The position numbers were made by a program, and so were the translations under genes. Positions 1-7,559 of a stretch of DNA of 64,000 bases are shown one piece after another. Source of the DNA: JAEUIE01 sp046350055 (GTDB lineage: Bacteria; Planctomycetota; Planctomycetia; Gemmatales; HRBIN36); assembly GCA_046350055.1 (NCBI GenBank), contig JAXMBC010000001.1, positions 1,302,001-1,366,000 of the forward strand. The letters are read 5' to 3'. The notes beneath the pieces are model-generated. The model was not told the DNA's origin. It did no database searches and saw nothing but the letters and a program-made list of their open reading frames with translations. Position 1 is the stretch's first letter. Each line of letters starts with the position of its first letter.

Positions 1-206
1 GCCAGATCGAAACCAACCGCCTTCGCAGCAAGCTCGACATGATTCTCGAAAAGTATCAGGACATGGACCTGTCTGATGATGCTCCCTTCGTGATCTATCT
101 GACCGAGCGGATGCTGGGCGACATCGAAGAAGCCCGCCGCCAGAATGATCGCGAGCTTCGCTTACAGGAACTGCGTCAGCGAGCCACCTGGCCATCGCTG
201 AACTAA
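1..206 (+). CDS. 3' end of a CDS of unknown function (partial)
   Basis: An open frame enters from the left edge, with complete codons from base 3, and stops with TAA at 204-206. The last 67 residues are rich in Glu, Arg, Leu and Gln and look helical, ending in RATWPSLN. I do not recognise the family from this tail. The upstream part lies outside the window. Two hairpins follow the stop, which suits the end of a transcription unit. Confidence 0.6.
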   Translation, partial: QIETNRLRSKLDMILEKYQDMDLSDDAPFVIYLTERMLGDIEEARRQNDRELRLQELRQRATWPSLN

Positions 207-218
207 CGAGCCCCCTCC

Positions 219-257
219 GCCTCACTCCCGCGACGTCCCCCCGTACGGGAGTGAGGC
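219..257. terminator. Hairpin after the first gene
   Basis: A perfect 12-bp stem pairs 219-230 (GCCTCACTCCCG) with 246-257, around a 15-base loop. It begins 12 bases after the upstream stop codon. There is no T-run, so it may be a terminator stem or a REP-like hairpin. Confidence 0.5.
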
Positions 258-289
258 TCCCCCTCATAAGAAGTCGGTCTCCCCCCGCT

Positions 290-325
290 GCCCCTGGCGC
301 ATCTTTCCCCCAGATCGCCAGGGGC
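290..325 (+). terminator. Hairpin with T-rich tail
   Basis: A 10-bp stem pairs GCCCCTGGCG (290-299) with CGCCAGGGGC (316-325), followed by the T-rich TTCTCATTT. It is the second of two hairpins between the first two genes and is the better intrinsic terminator candidate. Confidence 0.5.
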
Positions 326-448
326 TTCTCATTTGGTGTGTTAAATTGTTGCTGAGCAAGCACGCGGACCGGTCTACTTGGCATCCCCCTGACAGCTGGC
401 ACCTGCTACACTGACTGTAGCTTTCTTCAACTACATGGAGGGTTGACA

Positions 449-1144
449 ATGAAGAACCTGAGCATCACCCTGCTCGTCTGCCTGGCATCCACATCGTTCA
501 CCTATGCCCAGATGAAGGAACAATCGCTGGTCAAGGATGCAGGATTAGTGCTTTCCGAAATCATGCAGGTGCCGGAGAAAGGCATCCCCAAGTCGCTGCT
601 CAATGAAGCCCAGGCTATCATGATCTTCCCCAACGTGGTGAAGGCTGGCTTTATCGTTGGCGGAAGGCACGGGCGGGGCGTCGTCCTGACACGCGATGCC
701 AACGGCGTGTGGGGGCTGCCTGTGCTGCTCTCCATCACAGGTGGCAACTTTGGTGCACAGATCGGCGTGCAGGCGACCGACCTCGTCCTGATGTTCAAGA
801 GCAAGCGTGGTGTGGATAGCATTCTCCAGGGCCACCAACTGACGCTCGGTGCCGATGCGAGCGTTTCCGCCGGTCCGGTAGGTCGCAATGTTGCAGCCAG
901 TACCGACACCAGCTTCCGCACCGAGATTCTGTCATGGTCACGCAGCCGGGGTCTCTTCGCGGGCGTTGCCCTGGATGGCTCGAAGGTGAAGATCGATGGC
1001 AACGGCATCGCTGCGTTCTACGGCGTGCCACCACCACCGATTGAAGTGATCCTGAACGCCCAGGTCCCCACCATCCCTGCCGCTGCGAACGACCTGCGCA
1101 ACCAGGTGCTGCAACTGGCCCCACCCCCTGCCCCCAAGAAGTAA
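449..1144 (+). CDS. SYLF (Ysc84-like) lipid-binding domain protein, secreted
   Basis: This 231-residue protein has an N-terminal Sec signal peptide (about residues 1-20, ending near TYAQ). One SYLF domain follows, seen in the motifs AQAIMIFPNVVKAGF and GGRHGRGVV and in the Gly-rich stretch ITGGNFGAQIGVQATD. SYLF domains bind phospholipids; in bacteria they are periplasmic or outer-membrane proteins of poorly defined role. The tail is Pro-rich. The ATG at 449 is chosen because GGAGGG (437-442) lies 6 bases ahead; an in-frame TTG at 443 would touch that ribosome site. The gene stands alone between hairpins. Confidence 0.85.
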   Translation: MKNLSITLLVCLASTSFTYAQMKEQSLVKDAGLVLSEIMQVPEKGIPKSLLNEAQAIMIFPNVVKAGFIVGGRHGRGVVLTRDANGVWGLPVLLSITGGNFGAQIGVQATDLVLMFKSKRGVDSILQGHQLTLGADASVSAGPVGRNVAASTDTSFRTEILSWSRSRGLFAGVALDGSKVKIDGNGIAAFYGVPPPPIEVILNAQVPTIPAAANDLRNQVLQLAPPPAPKK

Positions 1145-1152
1145 ACCATTTA

Positions 1153-1177
1153 GCCCCCGGCTCTTCAAGCCGGGGGC
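1153..1177 (+). terminator. Strong GC hairpin after the SYLF gene
   Basis: A perfect 10-bp stem (GCCCCCGGCT at 1153-1162 with 1168-1177) and a 5-base loop lie 8 bases after the stop codon. There is no T-run, so it could also be a REP-type hairpin. Confidence 0.5.
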
Positions 1178-1284
1178 GAGTGCGCGCGGTGGTGACAATG
1201 TCACTCGCGACGCGCTCCTGTATCGCCCTCCCTCGCGCTTCCCATACACTTCCTTTTCCCTATGTCCTTCGGAAGCGCTGGCGT

Positions 1285-3081
1285 ATGAGTCTCCTCCTGT
1301 CCGTCCAGAAAATCAGCAAGAGCTACGGCTTGCGCCCTCTCTTTACTGATGTCTCGCTGGAACTGAAGGAGGGGGATCGGCTAGGGTTGATCGGGCCGAA
1401 CGGGTCGGGCAAATCGTCCCTGTTAAAGGTGCTCCTCGGCAGCGAACCACACGACGAAGGCACCCGGTCGCTGCGACGCGGCGTGCGTCTGGGCTACCTG
1501 GCCCAAGACGATGTCTTCTCCCCCGGGCAGACGGTGCAGGATGTGCTCATTGAAGCCCTGCAGAATGAACCGCTCGATGATCACGAACGGCACACCCAGG
1601 CAGCCATAACCCTGACGCAGACAGGCTTTGACGACTTCAGCAAAGAGGCCAGCACCCTCTCGGGCGGCTGGCGGAAGCGGCTCGCCCTCGCCCGGCAACT
1701 GGTCCAGAAACCTGACTTCATGCTGCTCGATGAGCCGACGAATCACCTCGATCTGCAGAGTATCGTCTGGCTGGAAAAGCTGCTGCGCGGCGCGCCGTTT
1801 GGCTACCTGGTCGCGACACATGATCGAGCGTTCCTGCGGGCGATTGCGGATGAGATCATCGAAGTGAACCGGGTCTATCCGGGGGGTACGTTCCGCTTTG
1901 CCGCTGGGTATGATGACTTCCTCACCCGCCGGGAGGAGTTCCTTGAAGCCCAGGCGCGGATGCAGCAGTCGGTGGCCAACCAGGTGCGCCGCGAGACCGA
2001 GTGGCTGGGGCGTAAAGCAGCGGCTCGCACCCGCAAGGCTGCCTCCCGCATCGAAGATGCTTATGCACGCCGTGAGCAACTGGCGGAGTTGAACTACCGC
2101 ACGGCCCAGAGCCAGACCGCTGGTATTGACTTTGTCGACACTGGTCGACAGACCCGCAAGCTGCTGGCCGCCACGGGTATCACCCATAGTCTGGGTGGCA
2201 AACAACTCTTCACCAACGTCGATCTGCTGCTCGGGCCGGGAACCAAGCTCGGGCTGCTCGGCGTCAATGGCAGTGGCAAAAGCACCCTGCTCAAGGTGCT
2301 CACGGGAGCCATCACTCCCGACCAGGGAACGATTCAGCGGGCCGATAAGTTGCGAGTGGTCATGTTCGAGCAAGGCCGGGCCAAGCTGAACCCGGACGAG
2401 ACGCTGCGACACGCCCTCGGCGGCGGCAACGATATGGTGATCTACCGTGACAGGCCTATCCATGTTGTTTCATGGGCGAAACAATTTCTCTTCCCGGCAG
2501 AGCAACTGGAACTGGTGGTGGGCAAGCTGTCGGGTGGTGAACAGGCCCGCGTCCGCATCGCCCAGCTCATGCTACAGCCTGCCGATGTGCTGCTGCTCGA
2601 TGAGCCGACGAACGATCTCGACATCCCCGCGCTGGAAGTGTTGGAGGATAGTCTGGAAGAGTTTCCCGGAGCGGTGGTGATTGTCAGCCACGATCGTGAA
2701 CTGCTGGACCGTCTGTGTACCGAGGTAATCGGCCTGGATGGCTCAGGCAATGCCGGCTCCTTTGCCAGTGTGAACCAGTGGCTGGCGAGTCTCGATAAAC
2801 CAATCGAGAAGGTGAAGAAACAGGCGGCCGTAGCAGTACGAACGGCACCAGTGGCGAAGCCGAAGAAGCTGAGTTTCAAGGAACAGCAAGAATGGGATGG
2901 CATGGAGGCAGCGATTGCGAAAGCTGAGACGCTGCTGCATGAAAAGCAGGCTGCGGTAGAAGGTGCTTCGACAGCGGGACACGTGGCGCTACACGAAGCC
3001 TGCGAGGCGATGGAAGCGGCGCAGCAGGAAGTGGACCGGTTGTATGCACGGTGGGCGGAGCTGGAGGAGAAGCGGGGGTGA
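1285..3081 (+). CDS. uup: ABC-F family ATPase, Uup type
   Basis: This 598-residue protein has two ABC ATPase domains and no membrane segment, as in ABC-F proteins that act on ribosomes or nucleic-acid junctions. Domain 1 has Walker A GPNGSGKS (residues 37-44), signature LSGGWRKRLALA and Walker B LLDEPTNHLD. Domain 2 has GVNGSGKST, LSGGEQARVRIA and LLDEPTNDLD. A basic linker rich in Arg and Glu joins them, and a C-terminal coiled coil of about 80 residues matches Uup, which binds branched DNA. The ATG at 1285 is chosen because the family homology starts there (SLLLSVQKISKSYG); the open frame runs 35 codons further upstream without resemblance. Monocistronic. Confidence 0.9.
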   Translation: MSLLLSVQKISKSYGLRPLFTDVSLELKEGDRLGLIGPNGSGKSSLLKVLLGSEPHDEGTRSLRRGVRLGYLAQDDVFSPGQTVQDVLIEALQNEPLDDHERHTQAAITLTQTGFDDFSKEASTLSGGWRKRLALARQLVQKPDFMLLDEPTNHLDLQSIVWLEKLLRGAPFGYLVATHDRAFLRAIADEIIEVNRVYPGGTFRFAAGYDDFLTRREEFLEAQARMQQSVANQVRRETEWLGRKAAARTRKAASRIEDAYARREQLAELNYRTAQSQTAGIDFVDTGRQTRKLLAATGITHSLGGKQLFTNVDLLLGPGTKLGLLGVNGSGKSTLLKVLTGAITPDQGTIQRADKLRVVMFEQGRAKLNPDETLRHALGGGNDMVIYRDRPIHVVSWAKQFLFPAEQLELVVGKLSGGEQARVRIAQLMLQPADVLLLDEPTNDLDIPALEVLEDSLEEFPGAVVIVSHDRELLDRLCTEVIGLDGSGNAGSFASVNQWLASLDKPIEKVKKQAAVAVRTAPVAKPKKLSFKEQQEWDGMEAAIAKAETLLHEKQAAVEGASTAGHVALHEACEAMEAAQQEVDRLYARWAELEEKRG

Positions 3082-3131
3082 GGGGGGAATGATTAGTGGG
3101 GGAGTATGCAGGAACGCGAGCAACCTAGGAC

Positions 3132-3542
3132 CTATTCACCAGTCTTCGGAAACAACCCTACCTCCATTAACAGCCGACGTTGATCCACTCGTAGTGGATG
3201 GTTAATGGAAAGTACCGCGATAGTCGTACGGCCAATCGCTGTGCGCCCAATCAGTTCAGCACCCTTCCAACGAAAATGGGCGTTCCACCGATGGCGGCGA
3301 GGATGAAATAGCCCGGTAATCTTCCCCGTTTTCGGATCCAGTCCTGCAATGTTCGGCCCTTTGAAACTGTTATCGTAGAAGCAAGAGTAAGCCAGGTTAT
3401 TCGCCTCGGTCCGGCCCCCATGCTTTCTGGCAATGATGTGCTCCAGTTCATAGGGCAGTACGGAGTAAGCTTCCGGCATCAGGCAGTATTCACACCTTGA
3501 GTGTGCCCGATCCCGTACCATCTCCTTCAGCTGATCATCCAT
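3132..3542 (-). CDS. HNH endonuclease
   Basis: This 136-residue protein has a Cys pair CEYC (residues 17-20), the HNH core ELEHIIARKHGG (His35), NNLAYSC with Asn49 and Cys54, and the trailing FHPRRHRWNAHF. This layout belongs to a common HNH subfamily of cyanobacteria and planctomycetes, with metal-dependent DNA cleavage expected. In the canonical family a second CxxC-like pair follows Asn-Leu; here the second position reads CFYDN, so the zinc knuckle may be incomplete. It begins 2 bases after the stop of the small gene at 3545-3832, so the two are surely co-transcribed. Its biological role (defence, mobile-element relic or repair) is not known. Confidence 0.8.
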   Translation of the reverse strand: MDDQLKEMVRDRAHSRCEYCLMPEAYSVLPYELEHIIARKHGGRTEANNLAYSCFYDNSFKGPNIAGLDPKTGKITGLFHPRRHRWNAHFRWKGAELIGRTAIGRTTIAVLSINHPLRVDQRRLLMEVGLFPKTGE

Positions 3543-3544
3543 GA

Positions 3545-3832
3545 CTACTGACCAGCAGAGGATTTCTTAAGGGAGAGCCGGGCTTGTGCCTGCATCAGGT
3601 CTATGAGCATTCCGATGTGAAGATAACTTTGCAGTTCCGCTTCCTCGTCGGTCGTCAGCTCTGCCTGCTGGTTCTTTTGAGAGAGTTCATGCAATCTGGC
3701 ATGGTCGCTTTCATCCAGCTTCACCTGCAGTAACGCCTTTGCCGCCGACACCGTCATCGTTTTCCCGCGCGGCCTCATCGCCCGTCGGAGGATGGCATAT
3801 TCACGTGTGTGTGTGGGCATTGTCGCAGTCAT
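3545..3832 (-). CDS. Small acidic partner of the HNH nuclease
   Basis: This 95-residue protein has no enzymatic motif. The central part (SAAKALLQVKLDESDHARLHELSQK) is followed by an acidic TTDEEAELQSY helix and a basic end (ARLSLKKS). From memory of the family, short proteins of this design are regularly encoded just upstream of HNH nucleases of the type at 3132-3542, so it is probably a dedicated partner or inhibitor; this is inference. The ATG at 3832 is chosen, with GTGAG about 6 bases ahead; a GTG at 3844 in the same frame is possible. Confidence 0.7.
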   Translation of the reverse strand: MTATMPTHTREYAILRRAMRPRGKTMTVSAAKALLQVKLDESDHARLHELSQKNQQAELTTDEEAELQSYLHIGMLIDLMQAQARLSLKKSSAGQ

Positions 3833-3855
3833 GAGATAGCTCACTAGAGAACAAT

Positions 3856-3897
3856 TAGATTATAGCATGCATCAAGTAGATTATAGCATGCATCAAG
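3856..3897. repeat. 21-bp direct tandem repeat, two copies
   Basis: TAGATTATAGCATGCATCAAG occurs at 3856-3876 and again, identically and without a gap, at 3877-3897. The second copy overlaps the stop codon of the gene at 3893-4306. The unit is AT-rich and contains the palindrome GCATGC, so it could be a small operator upstream of the HNH pair or a recent slippage duplication. Confidence 0.85.
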
Positions 3898-4306
3898 GAT
3901 CATTATCCTGATTCACTTGCTCTGCTAGTAGCGGTACCACCTTGATGAACTGTAACTGATAGGCTCGACGGTAAATGCGTATAAACATGATTAATAAGCA
4001 CGACGAGACGAGTATGATGATCACACAAACGAACGGGAGGTTGGCACCAAGTCCTGCCTGACTTGCCCCATCATAGGTGAGAATCACTTTGCCAAAGAAG
4101 TTAACCTGCCCTTCATCGCGTTCGCGCAGAACGTGCAACAGCTCTGGTGGTGGTGCCTCACCTGTAAAACAGATGGTGCCTGGCATCCAGTGAACAACCT
4201 TGCTCTCCAGACCAATCAGGCACACAGCTGACACCATCAGTGCGGCCAGAGATGCATAGACCCCCAGCAAACTCCAGACCATGATGGTGTCATCGCGATG
4301 ATGCAT
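3893..4306 (-). CDS. Hypothetical membrane protein
   Basis: This 137-residue protein has two predicted membrane segments (near residues 10-30 and 85-107) separated by an extracytoplasmic loop of about 55 residues with two Cys. The tail is basic, then acidic (EQVNQDNDP). No family is recognised. The ATG at 4306 is chosen over a TTG at 4324, as GAGC lies 8 bases ahead. Its stop codon falls in the tandem repeat at 3856-3897, and it may be the first gene of a unit with the HNH pair (41 bases apart across the repeat on the same strand). Confidence 0.5.
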   Translation of the reverse strand: MHHRDDTIMVWSLLGVYASLAALMVSAVCLIGLESKVVHWMPGTICFTGEAPPPELLHVLRERDEGQVNFFGKVILTYDGASQAGLGANLPFVCVIIILVSSCLLIMFIRIYRRAYQLQFIKVVPLLAEQVNQDNDP

Positions 4307-4391
4307 GAAGCTAAGCTCGAACAACTACTCACATCATAAGGCATGAAATGTATATCTCCAACTCAGTATCAGGGCTTGTGCCCAGCTTCCC

Positions 4392-4494
4392 GTCGCCCTT
4401 CAGGCGACCGACTCGGGGTGTGATTCGTTCCCAGGGTAGCCATGCGTACACGGTACACGGCAACCTTGGTCTGTTATCCATATGCCCTTCGGGC
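4392..4494. repeat. Degenerate structured intergenic repeat (CCCAGGG type)
   Basis: The gap between 4307 and 4619 holds no convincing gene but three hairpins in a row. GTCGCC (4392-4397) pairs with GGCGAC (4403-4408). CCAGGGT (4431-4437) pairs with ACCTTGG (4463-4469) with one G-T wobble. GCCC (4484-4487) pairs with GGGC (4491-4494) around TTC. The order CCCAGGG, its partner, CTGTTATCCATATGCCC, then a TTCGGG hairpin resembles, from memory, a repeat scattered in many planctomycete and other genomes that is often mis-annotated as small proteins. GTACACG is also doubled in tandem (4446-4459). Confidence 0.5.
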
Positions 4495-4619
4495 AAGGTA
4501 GCCGCACTCGTGTAGGGTCTTGCTTCATTCGTGACTGTACTGTGTTGTGATCAGCAGGAGTGCATGCTACCATCCAGCCATCTTGATCAGGACTCGTTTC
4601 CACTTTACGGAGTCTGAGC

Positions 4620-4871
4620 ATGAACAATTATGGTGGTTTGATCCTGGGAGTATGCGTCATGATGGCAGCAGCTATCATCGCGATGGCCCCGCGATTGACA
4701 GGCGGCTCGAATGAAGTAGGCCGGTATCAATTTGAACGCAGCAATGGGGTCAATGTCTTCGTGCTCGACACCAAAACTGGTCGACTCTGGCAACGCTTCG
4801 TCGATCCTTCTGGAGGCTCGTCGGACTGGACGGAAAACAAGTCACCGTGGGCCGAGGCACACGGCAAATAA
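4620..4871 (+). CDS. Small membrane-anchored hypothetical protein
   Basis: This 83-residue protein has one N-terminal membrane segment (about residues 5-23) and a short outside domain of about 60 residues with RYQFERSNGVNVFVLDTKTG and LWQRFVDP. The 'VLDTKTGRLW' pattern recalls short planctomycete proteins of unknown role and a single propeller blade. The ATG at 4620 has CGGAG 7 bases upstream. The PQQ propeller gene starts 48 bases downstream on the same strand, so the two may be co-expressed. Confidence 0.65.
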   Translation: MNNYGGLILGVCVMMAAAIIAMAPRLTGGSNEVGRYQFERSNGVNVFVLDTKTGRLWQRFVDPSGGSSDWTENKSPWAEAHGK

Positions 4872-4919
4872 ACTAGTGCGACAGAACGTAGCGATCATGA
4901 AATCACCAAGGGTCATTCA

Positions 4920-6194
4920 ATGAGAAAGTTCATTACCAGCTTCCTGTTCTTTGCATCGCTGTCCACCCTGGCAGCGAGCGACTGGCCCCAGTTTCGTGGG
5001 CCAACGGCCCAGGGAACCAGCGATGCCAGCCTGCCTACTGAATGGTCCGACAGCAAGAACCTGAAGTGGAAAGCCAAGCTGCCTGGGCCTGGCTCCTCCA
5101 GTCCCATCGTCTGGAAGGATCGGATCTTCGTCACCTGTTACACCGGCTACGGCGAACGCAAGCAGGGCGACGTTGGCAAGATGGATGAGCTCAAGCGCCA
5201 TCTGCTCTGTCTGAATCGTGACGATGGCAAACTCCTTTGGACTGCCACCATCGAAGCCAGCCAGCCGGAAGATAACTACCAGGGTTTCATCCGCGATCAT
5301 GGCTACGCCAGCAGCACCCCGGTCACCGATGGGGAAACTGTCTGGGTCTTCTTCGGCAAGAGTGGCGTCTTCGCCTTCGACTACAGCGGCAAGCAACTCT
5401 GGAAGGCCAGCGTCGGGACCAAGTCGTCCAGTCGCCGCTGGGGTTCAGCTGCCAGCCCTGTGCTCTATGGTAACCTGGTCATCATCAATGCAGCTGAAGA
5501 GAGCAGGACCATTTATGGCCTGGATAAAAAGACCGGCTCCATTGTCTGGAAGGCAGAAGACCCGAAGCTGGAACTCTGCTATATGACGCCACTTATTGTA
5601 AAAGGGCTGGAAGGTGATGAAGCGATCCTCTCCCTCTCCGGAAGCGTCTGGAGTTTGAACCCGCAGGATGGTACCACCCGCTGGAAGACCAAGACGGAAA
5701 TCACCGGGAATGTCTCGCCCAGCCTGATTACCAACGACGGTGTGCTCTATGTCAATGGTGGCTTTCCCAACATCCTGGCCTCTGCCATCTCGCTGAACGA
5801 CAAGAAACACGAGGTGCTCTGGAAGAGCAAGAGTTCTTCATACGTGTCCTCGCCGGTCTATCACCAGGGGCATCTCTATGTCGCCAACCACACGGGAATC
5901 GCCCGCTGCCTCAACCCCAAGACGGGCGAAGCGGTGTATGATCAGCGTCTGCCACTCAAGTCTGAAGGGCGTGGTGGCTCCGCGATCTATGCCTCGCCTC
6001 TACTCGCGAAGGACAAGATCTATGTGACCACTCGTACCGGTGGCGTGTTCGTGCTCGCTGCCCAGCCGGAGTACAAACTGCTGGCCACCAACCGTTTTGC
6101 TGATGACGACAGCGACTTCAACGCCTCCCCGGCCGTCATGGGCAACCAGTTGCTCCTACGGTCCAACCAGTACCTCTACTGTGTGGGGGAGTAG
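4920..6194 (+). CDS. Secreted PQQ-like beta-propeller protein
   Basis: This 424-residue protein starts with a Sec signal peptide (about residues 1-19, STLAAS) followed by WPQFRGP, the opening of planctomycete PQQ-like/BamB-like propellers. Blade motifs repeat through the sequence: GKLLWTATIE, GKQLWKASVG, KTGSIVWKAEDP, DGTTRWKTKTE, HEVLWKSK. Such propellers are scaffolds; no dehydrogenase catalytic site is visible and cofactor binding cannot be claimed. AAGGG lies 7 bases before the ATG. It is not embedded in a Bam operon, so a role in outer-membrane assembly is only one option. Confidence 0.85.
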   Translation: MRKFITSFLFFASLSTLAASDWPQFRGPTAQGTSDASLPTEWSDSKNLKWKAKLPGPGSSSPIVWKDRIFVTCYTGYGERKQGDVGKMDELKRHLLCLNRDDGKLLWTATIEASQPEDNYQGFIRDHGYASSTPVTDGETVWVFFGKSGVFAFDYSGKQLWKASVGTKSSSRRWGSAASPVLYGNLVIINAAEESRTIYGLDKKTGSIVWKAEDPKLELCYMTPLIVKGLEGDEAILSLSGSVWSLNPQDGTTRWKTKTEITGNVSPSLITNDGVLYVNGGFPNILASAISLNDKKHEVLWKSKSSSYVSSPVYHQGHLYVANHTGIARCLNPKTGEAVYDQRLPLKSEGRGGSAIYASPLLAKDKIYVTTRTGGVFVLAAQPEYKLLATNRFADDDSDFNASPAVMGNQLLLRSNQYLYCVGE

Positions 6195-6245
6195 GGGGGC
6201 GAGAAGTTACCATCAGACGATGGCCAGAAGGAACGCGAGGGGCAA

Positions 6246-6665
6246 ATGGGGTTCACGGTCTACTACCGAACGACACAGCCGGTCGCCCCGGCCAAGGCCG
6301 AAGCAATTCGACAGGCCGCCACCATCACCAATGCCGGGCGGACTTGGCTTTCATGCGAGCCGGTGGTCTTCTTCACCAGCACAAGTGAAGGGCACCTGCG
6401 CGGTGGCAGCAAGCCGAACTTTCAGCCAGACCCCGAAGACGCAGCCTCTGCGGCCCGATCGGGGCAGTTGGATGGCACCACTCGCGACATGCTTGAAGTG
6501 CTCTGTCAACTCAGCCGCGACCATGGCGTCGACTGGGCACTCAGTCACGACCACGACCCGCACATCGGCTACATCCGGGCCGGCATCTGCGACGAGAAAG
6601 TGATGGAGCAGATCGAAGCATTTGCTGACCTTGGCGACATCCTCGGTGAGTTGGACCTGATGTAA
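6246..6665 (+). CDS. Hypothetical cytoplasmic protein
   Basis: This 139-residue acidic protein has no signal peptide or membrane segment. Features: MGFTVYYRTTQPV at the start, a His/Asp-rich stretch ALSHDHDPHIGYI near residue 98, and an acidic helical end (DLGDILGELDLM). I do not recognise the family. GAGGGG lies 3 bases before the ATG. It follows the propeller gene by 51 bases on the same strand. Confidence 0.6.
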   Translation: MGFTVYYRTTQPVAPAKAEAIRQAATITNAGRTWLSCEPVVFFTSTSEGHLRGGSKPNFQPDPEDAASAARSGQLDGTTRDMLEVLCQLSRDHGVDWALSHDHDPHIGYIRAGICDEKVMEQIEAFADLGDILGELDLM

Positions 6666-6722
6666 GTTGTGGAGCATTCGAACCTTGTTAGCAGTCACCT
6701 GCCCGTTTCAGCGCCGCCGTTC

Positions 6723-7076
6723 TCACGGCAGCTTGCGTACCCGCACGCGTTTGGTGGAAATGACAATGAACTTGTTATTTGGATTCGCTTCCACAATGGA
6801 CCAGGCTTCCTGCAGACGAACGATCCAGTCCCGTACCGGCGCATCATCCATCCGTAAGAGGATGACACCGTACGAAGAAAGACCCTCACGGTAGATCAAC
6901 TCGCCAAAGTCTTTATCAGCAGTGACAATCAAACGTTGGTCGGCATTTGCCAGCTGAAGCCAACGTTCATCCGCTTCACCACACTGCATTTCTGATGCGG
7001 AGATTACATCATGCCCCGATGTTCGCAACCAGTTGAGAATACCGGCAGGTAGGTTTTCATCAGCGAAGAGCCTCAT
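6723..7076 (-). CDS. DUF5615 PIN-like protein (probable toxin or nuclease of a TA pair)
   Basis: This 117-residue protein opens with MRLFADENLP, carrying the acidic Asp6/Glu7 pair of the family, and contains GHDVISASE, an acidic ADERW and IVTADKDFGEL. These are the conserved points of DUF5615 (PF18480), a PIN-fold family expected to bind metal and cut RNA. The DUF433 gene ends 11 bases upstream on the same strand, the usual partner order. The end is basic (TKRVRVRKLP). Biochemical activity is inferred from the fold only. Confidence 0.85.
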   Translation of the reverse strand: MRLFADENLPAGILNWLRTSGHDVISASEMQCGEADERWLQLANADQRLIVTADKDFGELIYREGLSSYGVILLRMDDAPVRDWIVRLQEAWSIVEANPNNKFIVISTKRVRVRKLP

Positions 7077-7087
7077 GCACTCATCTC

Positions 7088-7309
7088 TTATGCATCGAGA
7101 GTAATGACATCGGCTGCATAAAGCAGTGCCGCCCGAACATGCTCTGGCTTGAGCGACGGATATTCTTTCAACAGTTCATCGGTGGTAGAGCCGGCTCCCA
7201 GTGCTTTCAGTACAAGCTCCACTGTCAGACGCGTGCCTTTGAAGACAGGCTTCCCCAACATCACTTCTTTGCGTTCTTCAATGTAGTCATCCCAGTGAAA
7301 TGCTGGCAT
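7088..7309 (-). CDS. DUF433 domain protein (probable antitoxin of the DUF5615 pair)
   Basis: This 73-residue protein contains GKPVFKGTRLTVELVLKALG and a short winged-helix-like region ending AADVITLDA, typical of DUF433 (PF04255), which is related to the DNA-binding part of VapB-like antitoxins. ATG at 7309 is chosen because AGGAG lies 6 bases ahead; the open frame extends 28 codons upstream without such a site. It precedes the DUF5615 gene and likely controls the operon. Confidence 0.85.
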   Translation of the reverse strand: MPAFHWDDYIEERKEVMLGKPVFKGTRLTVELVLKALGAGSTTDELLKEYPSLKPEHVRAALLYAADVITLDA

Positions 7310-7559
7310 GGCAGGCTCCTTCGATACTGCATTGTCGACACTGTCCACTGCGGTGTCAATGGGAGCCTGGATACCACTTTGGGCAATTGGCAATGGCCAG
7401 CGCTACTTGCCTTCCCTTTCGATGGGGCTAGGATGGCTGCAGGCTGCTGCAGGCTGCCTACGGTCCGCGTGAAGGGTGGAACCCGCCTGCTCTGATTCGC
7501 ACAGAACCTTCTTTCTGCCCTCGCTTGCGGACACAGGGCCTTCGGAGAGAAGGTATCTC

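Noticed and set aside
4400..4627. 75-residue minus-strand open frame
   Set aside because: It lies in the structured CCCAGGG-type repeat; its residues reflect hairpins and it has no recognisable start site.
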